A stretch of DNA of 64,000 nucleotides from Spirochaetota bacterium (GCA_027858855.1 JAQIBV010000018.1:1-64000), one strand, 5' to 3'; positions 7,872-16,608 are shown, numbered from the stretch's first letter. The notes: generated by a model from the sequence alone, not told the origin. Made by a program: numbers and translations.

Positions 7872-8636
7872 CTAATCCAGTTCGATACTGACCGGGCAGT
7901 GGTCTGAACCCATTATACTGTTATGTATTGTAGCCTTTTTTACATGATTCATAAAATCGGTGTTCACACAGTGATAATCAATTCTCCATCCGGTGTTTTT
8001 ATCACGTGCCTTGAACCGGTATGACCACCAGCTGTAGTGCCCCTCCTCTCCTGGATGAAAGTGGCGAAAGGTGTCGACAAAACCGGTGGTCAGAAACTGG
8101 CTCATCCATTTACGTTCTTCGGGTAGATAGCCGGGGTTCTTTTCATTTGTTTTCGGGTTCTTTAGGTCAATCGCCTGATGTGCAATATTGTAGTCGCCAC
8201 AGAGAACAATATTCTTTCCGTTTTTAACAAGTTCGTTGCATTTTTCCAGTACTGCATTACAGAAGTTCAATTTGTAATCAAGACGCTTACCCTCGGCCTG
8301 GCTGTTTGGGAAATAGCAATTAATCAGTGTAAACTGGTCAAAGCTTGCTATAATTGTGCGCCCTTCAGAGTCAAACTCTGTAATTCCTAACCCCTCCACA
8401 AGATGTGGAGTCTCTTTTGTATACAAAGCCACACCGCTGTAACCGGCTTTTTGGGCGCTCATAAAGAAACTGGTATAACCATTGATTTCGAGCAAATCGG
8501 GTTCAAGTTGGTCAGGGCGAGCTTTTGTTTCTTGTAGTGCAAGGATATGGGGATTAGCGTCAGTAATCCACTTTCGGAGTCCTTTTTTATCAGCAGCACG
8601 TATGCCGTTCACATTCCATGAGAAAATAGTCTTCAT
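7872..8636 (-). CDS. xth: Exodeoxyribonuclease III / AP endonuclease
   Basis: A 254-residue member of the exonuclease III family, which cleaves DNA at abasic sites and removes 3'-blocking groups in base excision repair. Motifs in order: FSWNVNGIRA at the N-terminus, LQETK (metal-binding Glu near 41), CGDYNIAH (catalytic Asp/Asn), WRIDYH and GSDHCPV (catalytic His). The ATG at 8636 is preceded by AAGGA and gives the usual MKTIFSWNVNGIR start; the longer frame to 8780 overlaps corA and has no homologous sequence. It lies 31 bases downstream of corA. Confidence 0.95.
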   Translation of the reverse strand: MKTIFSWNVNGIRAADKKGLRKWITDANPHILALQETKARPDQLEPDLLEINGYTSFFMSAQKAGYSGVALYTKETPHLVEGLGITEFDSEGRTIIASFDQFTLINCYFPNSQAEGKRLDYKLNFCNAVLEKCNELVKNGKNIVLCGDYNIAHQAIDLKNPKTNEKNPGYLPEERKWMSQFLTTGFVDTFRHFHPGEEGHYSWWSYRFKARDKNTGWRIDYHCVNTDFMNHVKKATIHNSIMGSDHCPVSIELD

Positions 8637-8667
8637 GCTTTTTTCCTTATAAACTAATGTTGAGAGT

Positions 8668-9735
8668 CTATATCCAATGCTTTCGTCTGAAATAGATAAG
8701 CATTGCAATAAAAACTGCGACCATGATTCCCCAGATGCCAAAATAGGCATACTTCCAGTTAAGCTCCGGCATGTTGGCAAAATTCATGCCGTACACACCT
8801 ACAATAAATGTAAGTGGAATAAATATGGTAGCAATAATTGTTAAGGTCTTCATTATTTCGTTCATCTTGTTAGAGACACTGTTCATATACAGATCAAGCA
8901 ATCCGGAGGTTGTATCACGAAAGAGCTCAATCGTTTCAATAACTCGCACTGTGTGGTCGTATAAGTCACGTAAAAAAATGCCCATTTCAGCAGATATTAA
9001 AGTTTCATCAATTCTGCTCAGGTTGCTAATTACATCACGGGCCGGATACACTGCACGACGAATACTCAGCATCTCTTTACGGCTCCTGTGAAGATCATTC
9101 AAACTGTTTTTGTCCGGGTTTTCCAGCAGGTCGGTCTCTAGTTCGTCCAGCTTTTCGCCAATGGTTTCAAGAATAAAGAAGTACCTGTCAACTATGGAGT
9201 CAATCAGTGCATATAGCAGATAGTCGGCACCACGTTTTCGGATATAACCCTTGTTATCGTTAATACGGTTTCGAACACTTTCAAAAACGTCTCCCGATTT
9301 TTCCTGAAAGGTTATCAGTATGTTTTTCATGTAAAGAAAGCTAACCTGCTCAATATCAATAGAGTGGTCGTTGCTATCTGTATTGAGCATCTTTAAAACA
9401 ATATGCAGGTTTTCTGAATGCTCTTCAAGCTTAGGGCGCTGGTTAACACTCAGGATATCTTCAATGGTAAGTTTGTGAATTCCAAAATGAGAGCAGAGAC
9501 TTTCGATTATCTCCACATCGTGTAAACCGTCGATGTTAATCCAGATAATTCCCGAAAGTTGTTTTGTTAGTTCAATTGCCGATGCTATTCCATCTGGAGA
9601 GTGTACTTCTACGGAATCTTCTGTGTAGTTTATAATTGTAACCGAAACACTCTTCATCTTCTGTATTCCGGTAAAAACAGCGGATCCTGGAGCAAGTCCC
9701 GATTTTAAGGCAATTTTTTTGCGTTTCAGTCTCAT
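8668..9735 (-). CDS. corA: CorA-type magnesium/cobalt channel
   Basis: About 355 residues. CorA channels carry Mg2+ (and Co2+) through the inner membrane as pentamers. The large cytoplasmic N-terminal domain is followed by two C-terminal membrane segments. The signature YGMNFANMPEL sits in the loop after the first segment, and the C-terminus ends in a basic stretch (YFRRKHWI). The ATG at 9735 has GGGAG six bases upstream and is preferred over the upstream ATG at 9774. It may share a transcript with xth. No magnesium riboswitch is visible upstream. Confidence 0.93.
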   Translation of the reverse strand: MRLKRKKIALKSGLAPGSAVFTGIQKMKSVSVTIINYTEDSVEVHSPDGIASAIELTKQLSGIIWINIDGLHDVEIIESLCSHFGIHKLTIEDILSVNQRPKLEEHSENLHIVLKMLNTDSNDHSIDIEQVSFLYMKNILITFQEKSGDVFESVRNRINDNKGYIRKRGADYLLYALIDSIVDRYFFILETIGEKLDELETDLLENPDKNSLNDLHRSRKEMLSIRRAVYPARDVISNLSRIDETLISAEMGIFLRDLYDHTVRVIETIELFRDTTSGLLDLYMNSVSNKMNEIMKTLTIIATIFIPLTFIVGVYGMNFANMPELNWKYAYFGIWGIMVAVFIAMLIYFRRKHWI

Positions 9736-9816
9736 CTTATCTCCCGGCTTCTTATCTTGACATTCTAAGAACAATGTTTGGTAATTTCAACCATTAAGCA
9801 AATAATTCCGGTATCA

Positions 9817-9847
9817 TAAAAAAGGACCGGTACATATATACCGGTCC
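9817..9847 (-). terminator. Intrinsic terminator of fba
   Basis: Minus-strand hairpin with arms GGACCGGTA and TACCGGTCC followed by a run of six T residues. It lies about 30 bases past the fba stop codon. Confidence 0.9.
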
Positions 9848-9877
9848 AGCAAATAATTCAGTTGTTATGAGTCAATC

Positions 9878-10870
9878 TTAAGCCTGGTTAGCACTTCCAA
9901 GAACATTAATGTTTTTAAGCTTGTACAGCTCTTTAAGGCTATCACGTGCAGGTCCAAGATATTTTCGAGGGTCAAACTCTCCCGGAGAATCAACAAAAAC
10001 TTTGCGTACTGCTGCAGTCATTGCGATACGACCGTCAGAGTCGATATTAATTTTACAAACAGCAGATTTCGCGGCTTTCCGAAGCTGTTCTTCAGGGATA
10101 CCAACGGCGTCGGCCATTTTTCCACCATTATCATTAATAATTTTAATAAGATCCTGTGGTACTGAAGAAGAGCCATGAAGAACAATTGGAAAACCTGGAA
10201 GTCGTTTTTCGATCTCTTCAAGGATATCAAAACGGAGTGGAGGTGGAATTAATACACCGTCTGCGTTTTTTGTACACTGTGCGGGAGTGAATTTGTTTGC
10301 ACCATGAGAAGTTCCTATGGAAATAGCAAGAGAGTCAACACCTGTTTTAGCCACAAAGTCTTCTACTTCTTCAGGTTTGGTGTAGGTAGATTCTTCAGCA
10401 ACTACATCATCTTCAACGCCAGCAAGAACACCAAGTTCGCCTTCTACTGTAACGTCATGAGCATGAGCGTACTCAACAACTTTCTTGGTTACAGCAATGT
10501 TTTCTTCGTATGAATGATGAGAACCGTCAATCATTACAGAGGAAAAACCACTGTCAACACAGGCTTTACAGATTTCGAAATCTGCTCCGTGGTCAAGGTG
10601 AAGAACTATTGGAATTTCGTAGCCAAGTTCTTTTGCGTATTCAACGGCACCCTGAGCCATATATCTAAGCAGGGTCTGGTTTGCATATTTTCTGGCTCCG
10701 GCTGAAACTTGAAGAATAACCGGTGATTTTGTTTCAACACATGCCTCTATAATTGCCTGCATTTGTTCCATGTTGTTGAAGTTGTAGGCAGGAACAGCGA
10801 ATCCGCCCTTTACAGCTTTTGCGAACATCTCGCGTGAGTTCACAAGTCCAAGATCTTTATAGCTTGTCAT
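9878..10870 (-). CDS. fba: Class II fructose-bisphosphate aldolase
   Basis: A 330-residue zinc-dependent aldolase that interconverts fructose 1,6-bisphosphate with dihydroxyacetone phosphate and glyceraldehyde 3-phosphate. Motifs: PAYNFNNMEQ near residue 27, VLHLDHG with zinc ligand and catalytic Asp near 93, MIDGSHHSYEEN, EGELGVLAGVEDD, GTSHGANKF with zinc His, and VLHGSSSVP. This is the longer type of class II enzyme common in anaerobes. Single-gene unit with a strong promoter and its own terminator, as expected for an abundant glycolytic enzyme. Confidence 0.96.
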   Translation of the reverse strand: MTSYKDLGLVNSREMFAKAVKGGFAVPAYNFNNMEQMQAIIEACVETKSPVILQVSAGARKYANQTLLRYMAQGAVEYAKELGYEIPIVLHLDHGADFEICKACVDSGFSSVMIDGSHHSYEENIAVTKKVVEYAHAHDVTVEGELGVLAGVEDDVVAEESTYTKPEEVEDFVAKTGVDSLAISIGTSHGANKFTPAQCTKNADGVLIPPPLRFDILEEIEKRLPGFPIVLHGSSSVPQDLIKIINDNGGKMADAVGIPEEQLRKAAKSAVCKINIDSDGRIAMTAAVRKVFVDSPGEFDPRKYLGPARDSLKELYKLKNINVLGSANQA

Positions 10871-10892
10871 GAATGTCTCCTTATATTATTGT

Positions 10893-10921
10893 ATATTAAT
10901 TGCGCTAGCAAGTCCGGTCAA
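10893..10921 (-). promoter_or_regulatory. Strong promoter of fba
   Basis: On the minus strand TTGACC (10916-10921) and TAATAT (10893-10898) are separated by exactly 17 bases, and the start codon lies 23 bases past the -10 box. The remaining 300 bp up to 11229 hold the leader of the divergent gene and the small palindrome TGGCATGTGCCA near 11133, with nothing coding. Confidence 0.8.
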
Positions 10922-11229
10922 AAATTACATATAAAGGTATAATTGCAAGGATTTTTCCAGTGGCAGAGTTTTTGAAGGGCGGGTAATTTGGAAGAAACCC
11001 CTCTAAATTAAGATTAGTAAAAAGTTGGATGAAAATGTTCCATTCGGTGATTATAATTACCAAACAGCTTAAACATCCCAATTTTTTCTGGTTATTTTCT
11101 GGTTATAACAAAAAAAAGTGCCGATAATTATTATGTGGCATGTGCCATGCTAATACTATAAATGAGTGATTATGACCATTCATTTATAATTGTCATTTTA
11201 AAGATCAATTTTATTCAGATAAGGACACT

Positions 11230-12165
11230 ATGAAAAGAGGACTGTTTTTCATCATACTGGTAATAGGCCTTTTTACTGTTAAGATTCTGGCCGATTCAGA
11301 GCTGTCCGGGCTTGTACCCTATGTGGCTTTGAAAAAAACAACCTTTCATGATACCCGGTTTATAGAAGCCGAAGTTGTAATTGAAAATCGAGGAGACGCA
11401 CCAGCTAAATTTATGGTGTATGACAAACCCTATACAACTTTTCAACCTATTGTTTATGATATAAATGGAAGAGAGGCGCCGGTAAGGGTTGCTTATCGTC
11501 TTACAGGCCTGCGCGCAAATGATGTTCTTGGTGGTGTGAATCCACGTCAGATTCTGCTGTTGCCGGGAGAAAAGTACAGTAGTACAGTTAATTTGGCCGA
11601 CTTTTATGAGTTTGCATCCGGTCGTGAATATAAGGTGCGTCTGCTTTTTTTACGTGACGCCGCCCAAAAAGAGGCTCGGCTTGGAACTAATATTGTCCGT
11701 GTTAAGGTTTCAACTGATCGTAGTGACCGGCAGCAACCGGCAGTTGCTGTTAATGGTCGGATAAATGATGATTCAATCCGTCCTGAAGAGATTATTCATC
11801 TGTTCCTGATGGCCGAGCAGCGTGAAAATTGGCGTGATTATCTAAAGTACATCGATCTTCACCAGTATATATATTCCTTTCCTGACTATGCGAAGGTCTA
11901 TTTATCAGGCGGAGCTGCTCTAAAACAGGAGGCTCTTCAGAGTTTTTCTGATTATCTCATCGAAAGCAGGCCCGACACCATAGTAGATTACGAAGTCTTA
12001 TCTGAAACAATAAGCGATAATAGTTCCACGGTTACCGTTCGTGTTAAACGGGCAGCGGCCGGACGACCTTTTACCTATAATTATACTTATTCTCTTGAAA
12101 AAAAGAGGGCGGCCTGGATGATTACCGGAGTAACAGCTTCGGTTGCGAGGGATATAAGACAATGA
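11230..12165 (+). CDS. Secreted protein of unknown function, coupled to fliM
   Basis: A 311-residue protein with an N-terminal signal peptide (MKRGLFFIILVIGLFTVKILA, predicted cleavage just before DSE). The first half (about 30-165) looks like an Ig-like beta domain. The second half (about 185-305), beginning PEEIIHLFLMAEQRENWRDY, resembles NTF2/DUF4878-type folds by pattern only. It should act in the periplasm. Its TGA overlaps the fliM ATG by four bases, so translation of the two is coupled. A role at the periplasmic flagellum is possible from context but unproven. Confidence 0.75.
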   Translation: MKRGLFFIILVIGLFTVKILADSELSGLVPYVALKKTTFHDTRFIEAEVVIENRGDAPAKFMVYDKPYTTFQPIVYDINGREAPVRVAYRLTGLRANDVLGGVNPRQILLLPGEKYSSTVNLADFYEFASGREYKVRLLFLRDAAQKEARLGTNIVRVKVSTDRSDRQQPAVAVNGRINDDSIRPEEIIHLFLMAEQRENWRDYLKYIDLHQYIYSFPDYAKVYLSGGAALKQEALQSFSDYLIESRPDTIVDYEVLSETISDNSSTVTVRVKRAAAGRPFTYNYTYSLEKKRAAWMITGVTASVARDIRQ

Positions 12166-13187
12166 CAGAAATATTATCACAAGATGAGATAGATTCCCTT
12201 TTAACGGCGATATCGACCGGTGAACACGAGATGGAAGACGTTGCGCCTACTGAGCAGCGAAAAGTTAAGCTTTATGACTTCCGTCGTCCCGATAAATTCT
12301 CTAAAGACCAGATTCGAACACTTCAGATGATGCACGAGACCTTTGCTCGTCTTACAACTACGGCACTTTCGGCACAGTTGCGTGCACTCGTAAGTGTGCA
12401 CGTGGCTTCGGTTGATCAGTTAACCTACGAAGAGTTTGTTCGATCAATTCCGAACCCAACGACTCTGGCAGTTGTAAACATGGATCCATTAAAGGGTTCT
12501 GCTGTTCTTGAAATTGACCCGTCAATTACTTTTACCATTATTGACAAGCTGTTTGGTGGTGAAGGTGAGGCGACAAAGATTTCTCGCGAATTAACAGATA
12601 TAGAGCTTTCGGTTATGGAGGGAATTGTAGTTCGAATTCTTGGCAACCTCCGTGAAGCCTGGTCAAATGTAATTGATCTGCGCCCCCGTTTGGGAAATAT
12701 TGAGACTAACCCGCAGTTTGCACAGATCGTCCCTCCGAATGAGATGGTGGTACTTATTACTCTCGAAACAAAGGTCGGAGAGGTTGAGGGTATGACCAAC
12801 CTTTGTCTTCCTTATATTACAATAGAGCCCGTAATTTCCAAACTTTCGGCGCAGTACTGGTTTTCCAGTATTCGAAAGGGCGCAACCGATGAAAACCTGC
12901 AGATAATTCAGAATCGTCTGGAAAATGTAACACTCGATGTAGTTGCTGAAATAGGTGATGTCGAGGTCTCGATGCAAGAGGTGTTGAATCTGTCACTTGG
13001 TGATGTTCTTAAGCTATCGCAAACCAAAACAGATACCGACATGACACTTAAAATCGAGGGGCGCCGTAAATTCAAGTGCCGCCCGGGGCTTGTTGGCAAC
13101 AGGGTATCGGTTCAGGTTGGAGAACGCATCGAAGAGGTGCCAGATGAACTGCTTATCACTAAAAAAGAAGAAGATGAGATGATGTGA
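12162..13187 (+). CDS. fliM: Flagellar motor switch protein FliM
   Basis: A 341-residue C-ring protein that binds phospho-CheY and sets the direction of flagellar rotation. The N-terminal CheY-binding peptide is LSQDEIDSLLTAI. The middle domain carries the GGEG loop (LFGGEGEATK) and EGIVVRILGNLREAW. The C-terminal SpoA/SPOA domain begins near residue 250 (VEVSMQEVLNLSLGDVLKL). All three parts are present, so it looks functional. No other flagellar gene lies nearby, which is unusual because spirochaete fliM normally sits in a long fli/flh operon. It may be a relocated or second copy. Confidence 0.95.
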   Translation: MTEILSQDEIDSLLTAISTGEHEMEDVAPTEQRKVKLYDFRRPDKFSKDQIRTLQMMHETFARLTTTALSAQLRALVSVHVASVDQLTYEEFVRSIPNPTTLAVVNMDPLKGSAVLEIDPSITFTIIDKLFGGEGEATKISRELTDIELSVMEGIVVRILGNLREAWSNVIDLRPRLGNIETNPQFAQIVPPNEMVVLITLETKVGEVEGMTNLCLPYITIEPVISKLSAQYWFSSIRKGATDENLQIIQNRLENVTLDVVAEIGDVEVSMQEVLNLSLGDVLKLSQTKTDTDMTLKIEGRRKFKCRPGLVGNRVSVQVGERIEEVPDELLITKKEEDEMM

Positions 13188-13540
13188 TTTTTTTCTCGAC
13201 GACTTCCGCGATTCCTGTGTGAAACATCTTTTCGCAAGTCTCCTGCATTCGCCCGAACGCCGGCAAAGGCCTACTACTTTTCGGAAGTCGCAAGTCGGCT
13301 GCTCCATTCGGTTCCGGTTTGTCAGTTTAACCCTAGCAAGCTGACAAACCTGTCGCAAAGTGATTTTCAAACAGTGTGGAGTTCCTCCCAAGGCCAGTTC
13401 CATGCGTCAGTGGGTCAGATCAGGTCCAGGTTGCTGGGCCGAATGGGAAGTTTTGCCAAGCGCGTTCTACATCGGAGACATTCTTCGAGTCTGTTTTCAG
13501 CGTTCCGTCTCATAGGCTTCATGTGTAGTGTTATTAGCAC
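13188..13540. other. Long intergenic region with strong dyad, no recognised gene
   Basis: More than 350 bp richer in G+C than the flanks. It contains a 10-bp stem GGTTTGTCAG/CTGACAAACC at about 13314-13348 and no convincing terminator after fliM. A minus-strand frame (13014-13403) runs through it but overlaps fliM antisense and lacks a ribosome site. I do not recognise tmRNA, SRP RNA, RNase P RNA or 6S RNA here. A dispersed repeat or an unclassified RNA are both possible. Confidence 0.4.
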
Positions 13541-13569
13541 TTGACGTTCATAACGCCCTTTTGTAAAAT
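13541..13569 (+). promoter_or_regulatory. Promoter of the xseA operon
   Basis: TTGACG (13541-13546) and TAAAAT (13564-13569) are 17 bases apart, 43 bases before the xseA start. A short hairpin TCGGTT/AACCGA lies in the predicted leader. Confidence 0.75.
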
Positions 13570-13612
13570 CGGTTACCATCAGTGAACCGACAAAATTCTA
13601 AAAAAGGGCTCT

Positions 13613-14911
13613 ATGAACACTACTCCGCTTTCCATAACAGAACTCTCCTCCGTAATCAAGCAGACAATTGAAGGCAATGTTCTGCTTTCAAATGTCGCTG
13701 TTATTGGTGAAGTATCAAATATTACACGCCATTCGTCAGGACATATCTATTTTACAATGAAAGATGCAGGCGCTGTTATAAGCGCAGCCTTTTTTAAGTA
13801 CGCGAACCGCGGCTGCAAAGTGCGATTGAACGAGGGCATGAAGGTAATTGCCATAGGCTCGGTAACCGTTTACGAAAAAAGGGGCAGCTATCAGCTTATT
13901 GTTAAGTCCCTGGTTGAAGATGGAATCGGTGAGCTGCAACGGCAGATTCAACAGCTTAAAGAGAGGCTTTTAAAAGAGGGGCTCTTTGATCAGGAGCGAA
14001 AACGCCCCTTGCCTTTTTTGCCACAGCGCGTTGGCATAGTTACATCACCCACGGGGGCGGCTTTTCGGGATATTCTGAAAGTTCTGTTGCGACGGTTTCC
14101 TACCATAGAAATAATTTTAGCTCCGGCTAAAGTGCAGGGCTCCGACGCGTCGGTATCGATTGTGCGCGCGATTGAGGAGCTAAATAAAGAACCGTACAAA
14201 ATAGATCTTATTATCGCGGGGCGTGGCGGAGGTTCGTTTGAAGATTTGATGCCCTTTAATGAAGAGCCGGCAGTCCGTGCTTTTGCCGAATCGCGTGTAC
14301 CTATAATCTCGGCTGTGGGTCACCAGGTCGATCACCCCCTGACTGACGATGTTGCTGATGTAGCCGCACCCACACCTTCGGCCGCGGCCGAAATAGCCGT
14401 GCCCATCAAGTCCGAGCTTGAAGATGACCTTCGTTATTATAACCGCGCGCTCGCGGGCAATCTTGAAAAACTTGTTGAACGATACCGTATGCGAATTAAT
14501 TCTGTAACCGATCGACGCATATTTCAAAACCCTCTTGATATGATCAGCCTGCGTCAGGTAAATGTAGAAGAGCTTACGGGGCGCATGAGTTATTCGCTGC
14601 GCTCCCTTTTGCATCTTAAAATCGGGCAGCTGCGTCAGATCGGCGATTTGAACGAGCTGGTTCAAATTTCGGTCATGAAACGGCGTCATTCATTTCTACT
14701 TGCCCTTCAGGCCATCGACCAGCTTTCGCCTATTAAGGTGATGTCACGGGGGTATGCCGTTGTTCGGGACAACGCGCAAAGCTTTGTAAAGAGCATTTCG
14801 GCCGTCACATCGGGTGAAACTCTCCGAATCTTTTTCAACGACGGAAGTGCCGGTTGTGAAGTAAAAACAGTACAAAAAGGAGACACCCTTGGAAAAGAAA
14901 AAAAGCAGTAA
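13613..14911 (+). CDS. xseA: Exodeoxyribonuclease VII large subunit
   Basis: A 432-residue catalytic subunit of exonuclease VII, which degrades single-stranded DNA in both directions. The N-terminal OB fold (residues 1-105) contains GEVSNITRHSSGHIYFTMKD. The nuclease core has GIVTSPTGAAFRDI near 142, LIIAGRGGGSFEDLMPFN near 200 and the downstream VGHQVDHPLTDDVADVAAPTPSAAAE. It overlaps the start of xseB by 23 bases. The downstream xseB and lipoprotein genes follow without gaps, giving a three-gene operon. Confidence 0.96.
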   Translation: MNTTPLSITELSSVIKQTIEGNVLLSNVAVIGEVSNITRHSSGHIYFTMKDAGAVISAAFFKYANRGCKVRLNEGMKVIAIGSVTVYEKRGSYQLIVKSLVEDGIGELQRQIQQLKERLLKEGLFDQERKRPLPFLPQRVGIVTSPTGAAFRDILKVLLRRFPTIEIILAPAKVQGSDASVSIVRAIEELNKEPYKIDLIIAGRGGGSFEDLMPFNEEPAVRAFAESRVPIISAVGHQVDHPLTDDVADVAAPTPSAAAEIAVPIKSELEDDLRYYNRALAGNLEKLVERYRMRINSVTDRRIFQNPLDMISLRQVNVEELTGRMSYSLRSLLHLKIGQLRQIGDLNELVQISVMKRRHSFLLALQAIDQLSPIKVMSRGYAVVRDNAQSFVKSISAVTSGETLRIFFNDGSAGCEVKTVQKGDTLGKEKKQ

Positions 14912-15185
14912 GTCTGCATCATTAACCTTCGATAAGGCTCTTGTGCAGCTTGAAGAGATAGCCCGCCAACTCGATTCAGGAGAGTTGGGCCTGGAAGAGT
15001 CCATAGAGCGCTATGAAGAGGGGATGCGACTCTCTAAATTCTGTCAGGAAAGCCTTGAAAAGGCCGAACGAAAAATAGTTCTGTTGCAAAAAAAAGGTGA
15101 TAAGGTGCAGCAAACCGAGGTTGCCGTAACGGAGGATACCGGTGAAATTGAAAACGATGATGAAGTACAGGGTTCGCTGCTTTAA
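14889..15185 (+). CDS. xseB: Exodeoxyribonuclease VII small subunit
   Basis: A 98-residue helical partner of XseA. The recognisable core is LTFDKALVQLEEIARQLDSG followed by LEESIERYEEGMRL. The best start is the TTG at 14889, with AGGAG six bases upstream inside the end of xseA; no ATG is available ahead of the conserved core. An acidic tail of about 30 residues extends past the family core. The gene overlaps both neighbours. Confidence 0.92.
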   Translation: MEKKKSSKSASLTFDKALVQLEEIARQLDSGELGLEESIERYEEGMRLSKFCQESLEKAERKIVLLQKKGDKVQQTEVAVTEDTGEIENDDEVQGSLL

Positions 15186-15555
15186 AACTGCGGTTCTGCT
15201 CATTTTTATATTTGTAGTGGCATCCTGCAGCAGCAAAGGCTCTATGCAATTCTGTGTTGTTCCCGTAGAGGGCGATAAAGCCACAGAATGCGGTACCACC
15301 TTTACAACCGGGGAGTTTCGTGTTCTGCTTAATTCAAAAGAGCCATTTGGTCAGGAACGCATACTCTTTTCACTTGCCGTTAATGACGGAAAGAACTCAG
15401 AGCCCGAAGCCGCCGTGTCGGTAGATGTCGATCCGGCAGCAACAGAAACTTTCGCCGACATCGAGGTGTATAACCCTGGTACTTACCTTATAAGTGCAAC
15501 AACTCCAGACGGAGAGCAAATTGCAGGTGGGAAAATCATCCTGGTTGATCAGTAA
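15142..15555 (+). CDS. Small putative lipoprotein
   Basis: A 137-residue protein with a basic N-terminus, a hydrophobic segment (TAVLLIFIFVVA) and a lipobox-like VASC at about residues 26-29, so it is probably lipid-anchored. The GTG start at 15142 has GGAGG upstream, and the gene begins 44 bases before the end of xseB. The mature part looks like an all-beta domain with two Cys (FCVVP, TECGTT). I do not recognise the family. Its coupling to exonuclease VII genes is probably organisational rather than functional. Confidence 0.75.
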   Translation: MKLKTMMKYRVRCFKTAVLLIFIFVVASCSSKGSMQFCVVPVEGDKATECGTTFTTGEFRVLLNSKEPFGQERILFSLAVNDGKNSEPEAAVSVDVDPAATETFADIEVYNPGTYLISATTPDGEQIAGGKIILVDQ

Positions 15556-15605
15556 AAAAACCGTATGGACGGTATGTGCGTTTTGTCTAAATATTCTATT
15601 AATAG

Positions 15606-15632
15606 TTGACAAACCGCAAATTGTTTTATAGT
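15606..15632 (+). promoter_or_regulatory. Promoter of the 154-residue lipoprotein gene
   Basis: A perfect TTGACA (15606-15611) with TATAGT (15627-15632), spaced 15 bases. The spacing is short of optimal. Confidence 0.5.
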
Positions 15633-15668
15633 TTCTTGTTAAATTAAATTAAACATGGAGAAAATCTC

Positions 15669-16133
15669 ATGAAAAAAATACTTATGATGCTTTTAGCCGC
15701 ACTACTCGTTTTTTCTTTCGTAGCATGTGAAGATGAAGAAGAAGAAGCAAAAAAAGCTGCCGTTGTAGTAATCACACCGGGAAAAGCATTTAGTGTAACC
15801 GAGGAAAACTTTGCTTCTGGGTACGCCCGTTTTAAAATGAGTGTAGTTGAGGATACAACCTATACAATAACAGTAACATCTCTTGATGCTGATGGTAATG
15901 TTGATACTGCTGCTGATTTTAATGTAGCGACTTATAGTACAGAAGAAGATATGCTTGCAAATGAGACTTGGATTTCTGATAATACAGCTGCAAGCGGTGT
16001 TTGTGTTGTAAATGCTGATGGTAATGATTTTTATGGACCGGATACTGAAGCTGGAATGGGTTTTGCTTTTTTTGATATTCTTGAAACTACTGGTAATAAG
16101 ACCTATACAATTCTTACTGCCGCTGCAAAATAA
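15669..16133 (+). CDS. Small acidic putative lipoprotein
   Basis: A 154-residue protein with signal sequence MKKILMMLLAALLVFSFVAC, where FVAC is a lipobox, followed by the acidic run EDEEEE. The mature domain is rich in Thr, Asp and aromatic residues and looks like a beta-sandwich. No known family is recognised. It has a good ribosome site, its own promoter and a strong terminator, so it is probably a single, well-expressed surface or periplasmic lipoprotein. Confidence 0.8.
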   Translation: MKKILMMLLAALLVFSFVACEDEEEEAKKAAVVVITPGKAFSVTEENFASGYARFKMSVVEDTTYTITVTSLDADGNVDTAADFNVATYSTEEDMLANETWISDNTAASGVCVVNADGNDFYGPDTEAGMGFAFFDILETTGNKTYTILTAAAK

Positions 16134-16164
16134 TTTCTTTTTCAAAAATTTGAAATTAAAAATT

Positions 16165-16191
16165 AAGAGCCGGTTAATTCCGGCTCTTTTT
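16165..16191 (+). terminator. Intrinsic terminator after the 154-residue lipoprotein gene
   Basis: Arms AAGAGCCGG and CCGGCTCTT flank the six-base loop TTAATT, followed by a T-run. Confidence 0.92.
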
Positions 16192-16602
16192 GATTAATAC
16201 TGTAAAAAAAATATCTGTTCATCCGTTTGTTCCGGCTAAAGCTCACCTCTTTTTTCCGTCAACAGTCTGCCTGTTTCCCGGCTCCATTCTGGTTGATTAT
16301 ATCCATTTAGGCCTCTGTAGTAATTCATTTTTCCCTGTCTACTAATGAAAATAAAAACAAGAAGATGATTATGTATACATTTACCCAAAGCTATAACCCG
16401 GCACGCGTGCTACGGATGCACACGATCGCGATTCGATCAGGACGTTCGATCGAGCGACCTGGGGGTCCCGGGGTTTCGCCTGCCCTCGTTTGTTTGCTTT
16501 TCAAAAGTAAAACTACCATAAGTGATTATGGCACAAAACCTATGGTTTCTGAATATTTGTTGACTTGCTTGAAAATTAGTTAAGAGTGAAGCTTAAGAGG
16601 AA
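16192..16602. other. Intergenic region with a GC-rich palindromic patch
   Basis: About 410 bp without a convincing gene. The stretch 16398-16490 is much richer in G+C than its flanks and contains repeated GATCG-type words (CGATCGCG, CGTTCGATCG) and GGGGGTCCCGGGG. A 72-codon frame at 16365-16583 covers it but has no homologous pattern or good start. It may be a remnant of transferred DNA or a folded RNA. Confidence 0.4.
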
Positions 16603-16608
16603 TTGAAA

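Noticed and set aside
8637-8780. Upstream extension of the exonuclease III gene
   Set aside because: It is antisense-free but overlaps corA on the same strand and has no family similarity; the ATG at 8636 gives the expected N-terminus.
13014-13403. 129-codon minus-strand frame through the fliM 3' end and the following gap
   Set aside because: Half of it is antisense to a certain fliM gene, there is no good ribosome site, and the composition is poor in hydrophobic core patterns. Kept only as a comment on the gap.
13400-13450. Short likeness to the SRP RNA word GTCAGGTCC
   Set aside because: Only a few bases match (ATCAGGTCCAGG), the GGAAGGAAGCA part is missing and no suitable stem encloses it.
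16365-16583. 72-codon plus-strand frame in the gap before the HepT-like gene
   Set aside because: It crosses the GC-rich patch, lacks a domain pattern, and its start has no convincing ribosome site.
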